A DNA stretch of 64,000 nt, taken from positions 1,612,001-1,676,000 of the forward strand of contig JAKUDP010000007.1 in the NCBI GenBank assembly GCA_022570795.1, given 5' to 3'. Shown piece by piece: positions 1-10,372 of this stretch. Each line of letters opens with the position of its first letter. The stretch's first letter is position 1. The notes under the pieces are model-generated. The model was not told the DNA's origin. It was given only the letters and a program-made list of their open reading frames with translations, and ran no database searches. This DNA is from Sphaerulina vaccinii. Lineage: Eukaryota; Ascomycota; Dothideomycetes; Mycosphaerellales; Mycosphaerellaceae. The translations under genes and the position numbers were made by a program.

Positions 1-1120
1 TGCCAGCTGTCCTATCGAGCTGCTTGAACTTTGGTGGCGAGCATGATCAACTTCAGGAGTTGGAGTGGCTGGATACAAAGGTCATGCCTGTACTGCTCTC
101 AGACTTCGAGGAGGATGCGGAACAAGCGGGATTCAGCATGCTCGAGTGCGTTCATCGCCGACTGGTACAGATCCTGCGATCGTCTCGAACCAAGCTTGCG
201 GAGAATGTGACAGGCGACTCCTTCATCTACTGCTGGGCGTCCTGTCTGCTCGCTCGTCTGCTGTGCAACTACAAATTGCCCCTAAAATCGGCCCTACTCA
301 GCATGCACAAGCAAGAAATGCATGAAGATCTCCCTATCCTCGAAGCCGCAGGAGTGCTACGCCTATGCATGGTTGTGGCCAAGCAGAAGACGGCTGATTT
401 CGAAGGCATGACTTTCGGAGATAGGGTGAGATTCGTTCCTGAGAAGGTGGATGATGTCGATCTTTGCACTCTTTCCATGCCGGAGTTTCTGCTGCAAGTG
501 GTGGCGGAGCCTCAAGTGCGTTTAACCATCGAGGCCGACTGGCTCGTCATGCACGACGGCAGAGCTGTGTTATTCGAGGCCCCTGCATCTGCAGGCTGGC
601 AGGTTGGCGCGTGGCTGCGCAGTGAGGGAGAATGGTGCTCACTAACAATGCACCAACCGGACACAACTATTCGTTCGCGACTCTCACAGCAACTCTGACC
701 TGGATGATCGAGGCTGAACAACTTGACGAGGATGCAACGTCGTTCGAGCTGGAGTTCGACGGCAGCGACCCGGTATGCCGCTTCGCGGAGATTCATCCTG
801 GGTACGACGACTTCATTGAAGTGGCGGCGCATGGATTGGGTGCTTGAGTCCAACTCGTACAACTCATGGGAAGAGATGACATCGGGAAAGCGTGCCTTCG
901 CCTCACAGACGCCTCCCTGTTCATGCAAATCAACCGAGCTTTTGCATATCCAGGCAGAGCTCACGAAGATATCGAAGTGGCCATCAGAGAGGATCCAAAG
1001 TTTTGTCTCTCATCGCGAGTCCACCTCTTCGATCCATCGAATGATCTAGTTGGGAGACTCAGGCGAGCTTTGGGAGCACGGGAGCACGAGACAGTCGTCG
1101 TGTCTACGCGTGAGACATGA
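1..1120 (+). pseudogene. Left-edge gene remnant, broken by a frameshift and a stop
   Basis: An open frame runs in from the window edge without a start and reaches a stop at 696-698 (about 230 residues). It is acidic and mostly helical; I do not recognise the family. A second frame, open from about 626, continues with protein-like composition to a TGA at 845-847, and the same frame runs on after that TGA to 1120 (for example CLRLTDASLFMQINRAF). The simplest reading is one gene with a frameshift between 626 and 698 and an in-frame stop at 845. I tested one intron (635-689) and it does not restore the frame. The true 5' end lies outside the window. A different intron arrangement remains possible. 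Confidence 0.4.
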
Positions 1121-1267
1121 GATTCAATGTATGAGACTTCGTAGGATGGTGCTGGTTGAACAGTCGCAAGTCCCAAGATTGGATCGAGTAAGTAAGGTAG
1201 CAAAGGAGGAGATGGTGGAAGAGGATCACTTGGTAGGCCAAGGCCGCTAATCGTCTTTCGCATAGAC

Positions 1268-1296
1268 CCCAATAATTGAATTAGTCAATTATTGGG
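1268..1296. repeat. Perfect 12-bp hairpin inside the MITE left end
   Basis: CCCAATAATTGA, a 5-base loop, then TCAATTATTGGG. The terminal-repeat core is thus present twice in opposite orientation at the left end, so the left end alone can fold back. Confidence 0.75.
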
Positions 1297-1602
1297 ACAC
1301 CAAGTCAAAATCAATTCAAAGTCAAAGTCAATTCAGCGGATTGACTTGACTTGCAGTCAATTCCCGGCCCGGAGGCTATATCGAAAGCGAGGAGGGGGCA
1401 GTCGAAGGAGTAGTCGATTTAGAGGGTGGGCTAGGTGTTACGACGTAAGTCTGCGAGCGCGTTAGTCGACATAAAGAGTGCAATCGTAGTAGGATGCTAA
1501 CTTATAGGAGTCTCTAACCTACTAGCCTTATCGCCGTCGTCGATTCCGCGCTAAGTCAATTCAAAGTCAAGTCACCGCCAGCCAAGTCAGAGTCAATTCA
1601 GA

Positions 1603-1657
1603 ATTGACTAATTGACTAATTGACTAATTGACTAATTGACTAATTGACTAATTGACT
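1603..1657. repeat. 8-bp tandem repeat, six full copies plus seven bases
   Basis: The unit ATTGACTA is repeated without change from 1603 to 1650, followed by ATTGACT. It sits just inside the right terminal repeat of the MITE and shares the TTGAC word found through the element. Confidence 0.9.
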
Positions 1658-1680
1658 TCTGCAATTCAATTATTGGGCTC

Positions 1681-2090
1681 TATGGTCTTTCGGTAGCTCT
1701 AGCCGACGACTCCATACTTCCATGCTTTCTTAACTTCTCGCGGCTGCGATATGTCTAGGTAGCCTCAAAGCATAGACTCTCCCTCTCAAACGTCTCCGCA
1801 TGATGCTAGGCCCAATCATACGTCTTAAACTCGCTCCTTTTCAGCTCAATTCGACTCTATATTGCCGTCTTGATCGGATGAGGGTTGAGTAAGATCTTGA
1901 CATTTCGGTATACCTCCATTTTTACAGATACTCGTCTTGATAGGGACATGCAGCTCCTCCTGGGCAGAGAAGGATGGGTTTGAAAGGAGTACTATTGTAG
2001 TATCTACAACCGTGGTATCAGACTAATCGGGCTAGGTTTGACATTTCTCAAAATCATCGATGAAAACTTCTAGGCAAAACATAGCAGTAG
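1681..2090. other. No gene seen between the MITE and the satellite array
   Basis: No long frame, splice-linked exons or repeat is visible here. Confidence 0.6.
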
Positions 2091-3011
2091 ACTGATTAGG
2101 TCCCTGTCCACTTGAATCAGAATCCGAGTCCGCAGTGAAGTTGTTCAACGTTAGAAGTGTCCATAGCCGTTGCAGGGCCTTAATCAGACGTGTTTAGTGA
2201 AATCGTTATAAGACCAGATTTTTCTGGGCAGAAGTAGGCTGTAGACTGATTAGGTCCCTGTCCACTTGAATCAGAATCCGAGTCCGCAGTGAAGTTGTTC
2301 AACGTTAGAAGTGTCCATAGCCGTTGCAGGGCCTTAATCAGACGTGTTTAGTGAAATCGTTATAAGATCAGATTTTTCTAGGCGAAAGTAGACAGTAGGC
2401 TGATTAGGTCCCTGTGCACTTCATTCAGGATCTGAGTCCGCAGCATACTTATATGATAGAAGGAGAGCCCACAGCCGTTGCAGGGCCTTAATCGAACGTG
2501 TTTAGTAAAATCGTGATTAAACCAGATTTTTCTAGGCCAAAGTTAGACAGTAGGCTGATTAGGTCCCTGTGCACTTCATTCAAAATCTGAGTCCGCAGCA
2601 TACTTATATGATAGTAGGAGAGCCCACAGCCGTTGCAGGGACCTAATCGAACGTGTTTTATAAAATGTCCAAAATTGCTCAAAAAGTTGCAAGAATTCTG
2701 TATGGGACTGATTAGAGCGCTGTGCACTTCATTCAAAATCTGAGTCCGCAGCATACTTATATGATAGTAGGAGAGCCCACAGCCGTTGCAGGGACCTAAT
2801 CGAACGTGTTTTATAAAATGTCCAAAATTGCTCAAGAAGTTGCAAAAACTTCGCATATGACTGATTAGGGCCCTGCAAGCGTAGATCGATATTCGAGTCC
2901 GCAGTCCATTTATTTGATAGTAGGGAAGTCTACAGCCGTTGCAGGGACCCAAGAGAACGAAGTTTATAAAATGTCCAAAATCGCCTAAAAAGTTGCAAAG
3001 ACTTCGGATAG
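2091..3011. repeat. Array block A: six youngest monomers
   Basis: The word CTGATTAGG marks monomer starts at 2091, 2245, 2399, 2554, 2707 and 2860. Copies 1-2 form one subtype and copies 3-5 another, with copy 6 more divergent, which suggests stepwise local duplication. Confidence 0.85.
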
Positions 3012-3186
3012 GATTAGGTCGACAACCACAGCCGTTGATGGAGACAACGACACTGTGACCTATTCTCCCTTCTTTAGGGACCTCAGAGCCATTGCAGTAG
3101 TCAAATCGGACATGGCAATGCAAGTCAGCTGAGTTTCTTGACATTTCTCTACTACCAAGCGGAAAGAAACCTCCTTTAGGTATGTA

Positions 3187-4160
3187 ATGCGTGGCTTCAA
3201 TCACACCAGGGATGCGGCAATCGATAGAGATATATCAAGAGATTCTCCAGCCATTGCACCGTCCGAAAAGGTGCTACTTTGCAAGAGAACACAATCTCGA
3301 TCTCTTGACTATCGATGGCAGCGACCTCTGAATAGACAATGCGTGGCTTCAATTACACCAGAGATGCGGCAATCGATGGAGATGTACCAAGACACTCTTC
3401 AGTCGTTGCGCTGTCCGAAATGATGCAACTCTGCAGGAGAACACAAAGTCGACATTTCAACTTTCAACAGCGACGACCTCTGAATAGACAATGCGTGGCT
3501 TCAACCACACCAGAGATGCAGCGATCGATAGAGATATATCAAGAGACTCTCCAGCCATTGCACTGGCCGAAAGGATGCTACTTTGCAAGAGAACACAATC
3601 TCGACATTTCAACTTTCAACAGCGACGACCTCTAAGTAGACAACGACTAGCGCTCATCAAAGACACAACGCAGCGATCGAAAGACATGTATTGAAAGACT
3701 CCCCAGCCGTTGCATGGTCCCAATCCAGGCTACGCTACGAAGTAACGAGATCGCGGTAAATGTGCTTTCGACGGCGATGACCTCTTAACAGTCCATTGTC
3801 AGACTGAGACACAGGATCGATGCGGCGATCGATAGGCGTATATCAAAAGACTCTCCAGCCATTGTATGGTTCCGATCAAGGCTATGCTGCCAAGTAATGA
3901 GATCGCGGTGAGTATGCTTTTCATGAAAACGACTTCTCCACAAAGCACTGCCGGACTGAGACACTAAAGCCACTCGGGGATCGATGAGTGTATATCGAAA
4001 CATCCTTAAGCTGTTGTATGATCTCATTCAGAACAATACCGGAGAGGGTACAGACCTCACCGGGCCATATTTTGGTCGCCAAAGTACGTTTACATCCTTT
4101 TATGGTACAAATCGTTCAGGGATCTGTTGTATGGCATGATATGAGCTCGATGTGTGATGG
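3187..4160. repeat. Array block B: 152-bp monomers of a second type
   Basis: Monomers begin near GCGTGGCTTCAA at 3187, 3339 and 3491, with diverged copies near 3643, 3795 and 3947. Each holds an ATCGATNGAGATATAT-like segment about 35 bases before the CAGCC landmark. Confidence 0.8.
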
Positions 4161-4289
4161 AACAGCTGGGTTGAGGCAGTCGTTGTATTGCTTTGTGCAT
4201 ATGTCGAATAGTGGCCAGTGGAGTACAATGTGTGCAAGACAGTCGACCGGCTTGACCAAGTCCAGAGTCGTACAGTCTTACGAATAGCC

Positions 4290-5110
4290 ACACAGCCTTG
4301 CACCTGCGTCAAGCTCGTCGCGATCGAAGCTACTTTGATGTCATCGAGATCAAGAAGTCCGTACCATCGACCAAAGCACTCCTTTTGATCAAAGAATGAC
4401 CAGCCCAATTGCGCTCAGACTTGCAGTATCTCACGGTTATACGTCAAGTCTTGATTGTGCGTCAAGCTCATTGTGATCGAAGCTGCTTTGTTGTAGTGAT
4501 ATCGAAAAGTCCGGATCGTGAACCAACGTACTCCTTTCGATCAGAGAACGACCAGTGGTAACAGGCTCAGAGGTTTAGCAACTCACAAACGGGCATTGAG
4601 CCTTGATGTTGCGTGAAGCTCATCTGGAAAGAGGCTTATCTGCTTTCGTTACATCGAAAAGTCTGCTTTGCATACCAAATGAGCCTTCTCTGTCGACTAT
4701 TGACGTCTTTGGATGAGCTGATAATTGCAGCATATCAAGGCATTATATGAAGGCATGAGCTCGTGCCGAAATCGTGGCGATTGAAGCTGTATTGTCGTCG
4801 CTGAGATCGAAAGTTCAGATGCGCAACCAGACTATTCTGATATCTTCGTCAATGACCAGCCTGATCGAGACGCATTCTGCGGTCTTCGAAAGACAAGTAT
4901 ATAGGCAGTGACTTGTGTAAGGAGTGTCGGAATCGGAGCCAGTGTAGTGTCATCGAGATCGAAAAAGTGGAGTTCTGGCCAGATTATCCTTCTTCAATGG
5001 CGGTCAACCAGCTTGATCCAGCTAAGAGTTGCACAGTCTCAAGAGTGATCATATAGCTGCCTCCTCGCAACGAAAGCATCCCGATCAAAGGTGGTTTGAT
5101 ATCGCAAAGA
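4290..5110. repeat. Array block C: most diverged monomers
   Basis: The word GCGTCAAGCTC or a variant occurs at 4306, 4459, 4611 and about 4753. It is followed by ATCGAAGCTNCTTT and, about 90 bases on, by GATCAAAGAATGACCAG-like text. Similarity is clear for the first three copies and weak after about 4900. Confidence 0.65.
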
Positions 5111-6830
5111 TCGAAGACTTCGAGTGCTTAGCCAGTCTTTTCTCCTTAGTAGGTGAGGATCGGCAGCGATCATGCCTAGGAGCGCTGTACATGGAAAGTC
5201 ATACACTGGGTATGAGGTAGCCATAACGCTGACTATGCAGCTTGAGTACTGTAACGAATCCTTGGATAGACAGACCAGATGAAAAGCGGATGGAAGGTCA
5301 TATCGATACCCGTGCAACCGAAATAGCCCATTGGAATCGTACATTTTCGAGTAGTATTCCGAAGCTCTCTGCATGATCAATTGTGGAACAATCAACGCGA
5401 GTCTGGCTATGGTGTGTGAGTTCCGTGAAATCCGCTCACAGCAACCGACCTTGACCAGCAGAGCTGTGCCAGCTTGAGTTACCAATGGCTCTGGTGGCAG
5501 GGACATATGGCTGAAAACTACCCGCGTACCGAGTATGAACCCACTCCAGGCTGTCAGAGCACAACTATATGCATCAAGATGGCATGTACATCAATCTGCG
5601 AATTCTCGTGCCTCAGGCTGTAATCAGGGCCAGGACTGTCGTCAATTGGCTCGGGGAGAGCCGCCGCTAGCTGTTGTTGTTGGCCTTGATTGACTATTCC
5701 ATCGCAGCGATCGATCGCCTCGATCTTGTAGATATAAGATCCCCTGGTGGCATATCAATTGGAGTTGCATGGCGAAACTTGCAGCAGTTTCCAATGTCAT
5801 TGAAGCTGAAGCATGCTCGGAAGGATGGTTCTTCCGATCCGTCTCAGCCGCTTGTCTGAAACGTTGTGTCAGATGGTTGTGGTTGTGGCTGTGCTTGTGT
5901 TCGAAAGACGCGATTTGCAAGAAACTTTGGCTGGAAGGGCTAGCAGGCTTGCGATTCTTCGGGCCTGCATATGGTCTGCTAGGTTGCGAAGTGCTGAGTC
6001 ATCGGGAAGAGCAGTGCGAAAGTTGTCGTACCAGTAGCGCTATATTGTGCTCAAATGGTTGCGGTGCAAGAAGTACGCTACTGAGTCGTCATGGGCTTTC
6101 TTCTGATGGTTGTGCGGTGTGTATTGAAGCTGGATTTGATCTGTAGGTTCGATCCTGGGTACAATGGTGAAGCTTCATATATCATCGGTATCGTTCGATT
6201 GCCTTCGAAGGCTGATCAGCCGGTTGGCAGTGCAACGAGCATCCGAAGCCGGCTGACGATCATTCTCCTGCAGTACAAAGACAAATTCAGAGATATTTGC
6301 GAGCAGCATTAAGCCAAAGGTGGTTCCAAATGATGTGATCATATTTGCAAAGCAGCTGGCATTTCATTCAAGCCGCAACGGCAGCATTCTGCTCAAACAA
6401 TCTCCTTCTAGCATGCTGCGATCGATCCTTTCCATAGCCACGGCCTTATCGTTGTTGGAGAGTTTCATACCAGTCCAGTCCCTTGATTGATGATGAACTC
6501 GTCATGGCATGGTGACCTGCATCGTTCGAGAGGGAGGAAATTTATCTTCCTCCATGTCGCTTTGCAGGACCAGAAGACCAACACTCTCTGACTTCTTGGA
6601 TAGTGACACGATATGGCGTCAAGCCCGCGGTTGTGGCCTGAGTCAGCCTCACTTGCTGTGAGAAGTTCCGCCAGTCCTTGTACACTAGTACTCTTCGTCG
6701 TCTTCCTCCGACCACCGCGGCAATGACGAGCTCCTAGCAACATCTTCTTCGCCGTCACGGGAAATGAGATCACATCCCCACAAGGAAGATTGAGAAGATG
6801 CTACATTGCTCACTCCGGTTCTGGAGCGAG
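5111..6830. other. Intergenic stretch, no supported gene
   Basis: Short frames exist on both strands (for example 5039-5506 and 6465-6773 on the minus strand, 5769-6146 on the plus strand). They overlap each other, have no recognisable domain, and the first lies partly in the satellite tail. The 6465-6773 frame could be a 3' exon of the decayed gene to its right, but I cannot link it by splice sites. Confidence 0.5.
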
Positions 6831-7925
6831 TCAAACCGCTTTCGGTCCTGCGTAACCTTCTTGTTCGAGCAGGTGAGGAACGTGGCAGCTCAGTAACGCT
6901 TCTTGTGATCGAATCTGGTGCTCGCGAGGATGTTGGCGTCCCGGGATCAGTGAATCAAAAGTTGAGTGGTTCTCCCGAATCATGGTTGGAATATCATCGT
7001 CGAACTCATTCTCACTCTCGTCGCTATCATCAACTACCCCAGGGCCCCAAGCCCAAGATGACGAGGATGCCTGACTTCTCAGGTCACTTCTGGCCCAAGA
7101 TCCTGAAGATGCTTGACTGGACAGACCAGTTCTGGGTTGACTCAAACCACTTTCCATTCTGCGCAGCCTCCGCTGCGGTGCTGGTGACCATCGTGGTGCC
7201 TGCTCAACCGGATCTTTGATGGTGATCCAGCGACCAGCCGACGCTCTGCGTAGACTGCCTACATAGCTGGGCAGTTCAGGGCGGTTCAGAGCAGGCGCTG
7301 ACCATGGCGGCCTCTGTAAAGGACTGGCATTGGTACCAACAATGAATGCGCCTGAACGTACTCTTGTTGACGTCGTGGGTGTGCTGGGGAACCGGCTCGA
7401 TCGTCTTCTGAGCTGTCCAGGTGGTGGTGGGCCACCAATACCTCTGGGCATCGGACCGCGATCAAGCGAGACTGTTGAATTCGATTCTGCTGAAACATGC
7501 TATGCATTGAGTCTTCTGAGAATATACTGCCTTCAAGTACTGAAGTGCCGTGAACCGGACGTGCTGATTGTGGTGAAGTCGGCAAGCTGTTATCCTCGCC
7601 CTCACTTTCATCAGTGTCATCTGGAACACCAGGTCCCCAGTTCCATACTGACGATGCGTTAGCTTAACAAAGCATGACCTGAGCCCCACTGCTCGCTTAG
7701 TGTTCGTCGTACGTTTGCTGGAGTCGAGGACTGGCCGAAAAGAGGAGCTGATTGTGATCGTGCCACCGGTACAGCAGCATCCACTTACCACATGAAACGT
7801 CTGCTGATCGCGCCCATCCTCTCTTTCACTGCCACGTAGTAGTCTTCCTTCTTCTTCTCGCGGTCTCCCTGTGTACGGACTGAACGCAAAGGGATGCCAA
7901 CCTAGAGTATTCCGCTCCTATGGCA
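6831..7925 (-). pseudogene. Decayed multi-exon gene, low-complexity acidic/proline-rich protein
   Basis: Reading leftward, a coding-like segment (about 7925-7790) starts after an acceptor-like CATAG and ends at a good donor GTAAGT (about 7789). A branch site GCTAACGC and a CAG at 7643 mark the next exon. That exon encodes WNWGPGVPDDTDESEGED, and a later segment (6831-7490) in another frame encodes WAWGPGVVDDSDESENEF, an internal duplication showing both segments belong to one gene. Three segments lie in different frames: the splice above joins the wrong phase for the WNWGPGV frame, and another shift is needed near 7490. The protein would be proline/serine/arginine rich with acidic patches. 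Function is not recognised. Undetected introns could explain some breaks. Confidence 0.5.
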
Positions 7926-8189
7926 CCGTCTTAAGATCGGAAGTTTGGAGATCGATGGATGAGTCCTATTATGAAGAATGCAGGGACACGAATTACTTCG
8001 TCAAGTACGGCCAGGAGCTTCCGGAGCATATCGTATACATGACCAAGCGTATCATCATGACTCAGAAACCTGCAAAAGTAGTAGGTACAAGGTAAGCAAG
8101 TATTTCTGACAAGTTATATCCGAGCAGTCTTCGTCGCCTCATCGAGCTCAAGCTCAGCGAGACATGCGGAAATGGGGGTGTCTTTGGGC

Positions 8190-9101
8190 TTACCACGTGA
8201 TTGATGCTTGCTGAGAGAATGGTTTGAAGTTTCCTCTTTCCCAACGATCCAGGCCATCGACAACGAGCCGAATGTGATTGAGCTGACCTTGATCACTCAC
8301 TTTCTGGGAGCGCCAGGATGCGACCCGACTATTCCATGCATCTCCAAAGCGGTCTTCCAATGTGTCTCGATACCTGTACGCACGGTGAGGTTGTCTCAGA
8401 GGCTTCTGGTTGAGCGTGATGGTGACCCCTAGCACATGCTTGATGACTGTAATTTTGGGCTCGATTGTAACATCAGCAGCCTTGGGTTCTGCAATGCGGT
8501 CGAGAAGCCAGACGAGAGGTTGGTGGTGAGGTAGAGGCATCGACAAAGATGGGATGAGGTCGGGAGGTGTGTCAAGAGACTGCGACGAGTCAACGGAGGG
8601 CGAAAATGATGGTCGTCGTTCAGAGTATTGAGCATTGCCGTAATACAATGTATCCTGCAACGCCTTGGATAATTTGATGGTGTCTCGGAACTGTCTGTTG
8701 ACAAGCATCAATGGCAGAAGCCATTGCTGGCGTAGGCGACTCTGCTCGCGTGGCGAAGGATGATCTGGCAAGGCGTGGAATAGAATCGATTCGAGCCGAG
8801 TCGTCTTGGTGAGTAGAGCACCCGGGCTTCTGCTAGGTCTGCCAAAGTCCATTGGAGGGTGGAGTGGCACGGCAGCTGCGCCAACCTTGGGCTCGGAAGA
8901 GTCGCGGAAACAATGGTGAGCCTTGCGCATCCAGCGCCTGAAGCGACTCTGCCTTCTCGCCATGGAAGGGAATGTGATGTCTTCTTGCACCTGATCAGGC
9001 GATGCGACTTCAATAAATGGCTCTCCGAATGACCTGCAAAGCTTTGTGTCGCCAAGGAAACATTCACTTGTTTGATCACTAACAGAAAGATCCGCGAGCA
9101 T
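8190..9101 (-). CDS. F-box-like hypothetical protein
   Basis: A single open frame of 303 residues starting with ATG at 9101. Residues 125-165 (QQWLLPLMLVNRQFRDTIK then SKALQDTLYY) match the second half of an F-box-like helix pattern common in expanded dothideomycete families, where it follows a short variable N-terminus. F-box proteins bring substrates to SCF ubiquitin ligases; the substrate cannot be inferred. The N-terminal 100 residues are basic and lack a signal peptide. The stop overlaps a donor-like GTGGTAAGC at about 8190, and a CAG acceptor lies near 8066, so a short extra 3' exon is possible. Confidence 0.6.
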   Translation of the reverse strand: MLADLSVSDQTSECFLGDTKLCRSFGEPFIEVASPDQVQEDITFPSMARRQSRFRRWMRKAHHCFRDSSEPKVGAAAVPLHPPMDFGRPSRSPGALLTKTTRLESILFHALPDHPSPREQSRLRQQWLLPLMLVNRQFRDTIKLSKALQDTLYYGNAQYSERRPSFSPSVDSSQSLDTPPDLIPSLSMPLPHHQPLVWLLDRIAEPKAADVTIEPKITVIKHVLGVTITLNQKPLRQPHRAYRYRDTLEDRFGDAWNSRVASWRSQKVSDQGQLNHIRLVVDGLDRWERGNFKPFSQQASITW

Positions 9102-10372
9102 TCGAGTGGGAGGCCTTAGTTTCGACCCAAATCTCCTGATTGCTGCTGTGCTCGATCGTGTACGGAGTCATAAAAAATTAGCCGTGCATGGAAAGTATTT
9201 CTGATATCGTATGCTTGTCCCTCAACTGTATCGGTACTGTTTGGAGTGGCTTGGTGTACACAAGGGGCGTAAGACTTGAACCGACTCTAGAAAGTAGCTC
9301 TGAAATGGTAGTTCTTTGTCGAGACTATATCCGTATAGCTTCACGTGGCTTGGTTGCTGCACTGAATTCATAGACGTCTTTCGCTCGAGCGAATCAAGAG
9401 TGTTCAATGGTTCTCCTTTCATGTAGGTCCAACGTAGAGATTTTCCACTTTCCCGGCAGTTGTCAGGACCTTGTCTCGCAATCAGAGACGAACTGTAGGT
9501 GTTCAGCAACTTCGATACACAGAAGTCTCTCCCGAGTCAGACCAGAGGTAGGCCACTCATCATCCATATCCGCTCCCGAGATACCATACACTTGCTCATA
9601 GAAGAGACACGCCATGGCTACCAGATGAGCTGACAGGAGAAGTAAAGAATGTTTGAACTCCACTTGCAGTTCCCCAGGTCAAGAATATCATGCGTGCTCG
9701 GACCCAAGCACAGACTTGGCTCCGCGACACATGCTTGGGATCACAAAGCTTCATGAGAGCATACTAGACTGCTTGCGACAGAACAGCTTGATGGGTGCAA
9801 CAGCGAGACCTGGTGTCTTTGACATTGTATGCCTTTCCATTGACTGCACTGGTATTGCCTGAAGTGGCTTGTTGGAGAGGCGGTTTTCTTCCAGGGTGAG
9901 GATCCGGCACATTCATTGAACATCTGGCTGGAGAAAGACGACAACCAGACTATCGAGGCGATGGAGCTTCATTCTTTGCAATTGATAGCGCTGAGCAAGG
10001 ATGAGGATGAATTGAGTGATAATGGTCAGTAGACGAGAGGAGCACATAAGATCAAGGTTTACTTCTTTCAGCGGCTCAATCCGTCCACGACTTTCTACCT
10101 TTGACAGAAGTCGAACACTAATTGTTACTACCAAGACGTCCGTCCTCTACAACAGGTGCTCATCAGACAGTAGCGACAGCATATATCCTTCTCTGCTATG
10201 ATACCACGTTCGTACACTGGTATATGTGCGCTCTGACTGGCCTGGTCGATGAGAGGACTGGGGAGACCAGCTGATCACTGATTCTCCGATGATTCTCGTC
10301 GTCTGAGGTACCATTCTTCGTGGCGATGGCAGACCGTGTGATGAGGGTACTCGTGCTTTGAGTAGGTGTTGA
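9102..10372. other. Intergenic stretch with a diverged 51-bp repeat
   Basis: No convincing gene. Segments 9203-9253 and 9821-9871 are about 73% identical (both end GTGGCTTG and encode DIVCLS followed by a Cys and Gly when translated forward). They may be remnants of a duplicated exon. Several frames of 60-95 codons overlap on both strands with no domain. Confidence 0.45.

Larger units (their letters stand above)
1265..1680. mobile_element. MITE-like non-autonomous DNA element with TA target duplication
   Basis: The left end GACCCCAATAATTGAATT and the right end read in reverse complement GAGCCCAATAATTGAATT match at 17 of 18 positions, and both ends are flanked by TA (1263-1264 and 1681-1682). 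Terminal inverted repeats with a TA duplication are the hallmark of Tc1/mariner-type elements. The 416-bp length and lack of a transposase frame make it a MITE. The interior carries many GTCAATTC-like words and an 8-bp tandem repeat near the right end. Confidence 0.7.
2091..5110. repeat. Tandem array of about 152-bp monomers, about 20 copies in three blocks
   Basis: A landmark resembling CAGCCGTTGCA recurs at about 2164, 2318, 2472, 2627, 2780, 2933, 3086, 3248, 3400, 3552, 3704, 3856 and 4008. The spacing is 153-155 in the first part and exactly 152 for five steps from 3248 to 4008. It continues with more divergent copies near 4163, 4293, 4446 and 4598, fading by about 5100. Neighbouring copies in the first block are nearly identical over long stretches; later blocks have different bodies but keep the period and the landmark. 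A unit of 152 is not a multiple of three, so frames crossing the array are by-products. The right boundary is approximate. Confidence 0.8.

Noticed and set aside
2488..3204. 238-codon minus-strand frame as a gene
   Set aside because: It is made of satellite monomers; the spacing varies between 153 and 155 across the block, so the frame is accidental.
5039..5506. 155-codon minus-strand frame
   Set aside because: Overlaps the end of the satellite array, no domain, no splice or promoter support; left as unsupported.
6145..6165. tRNA-like TPsiC arm (GGTTCGATCCTGG)
   Set aside because: No matching acceptor, D or anticodon arms upstream at the right distance; B-box spacing is off by one.
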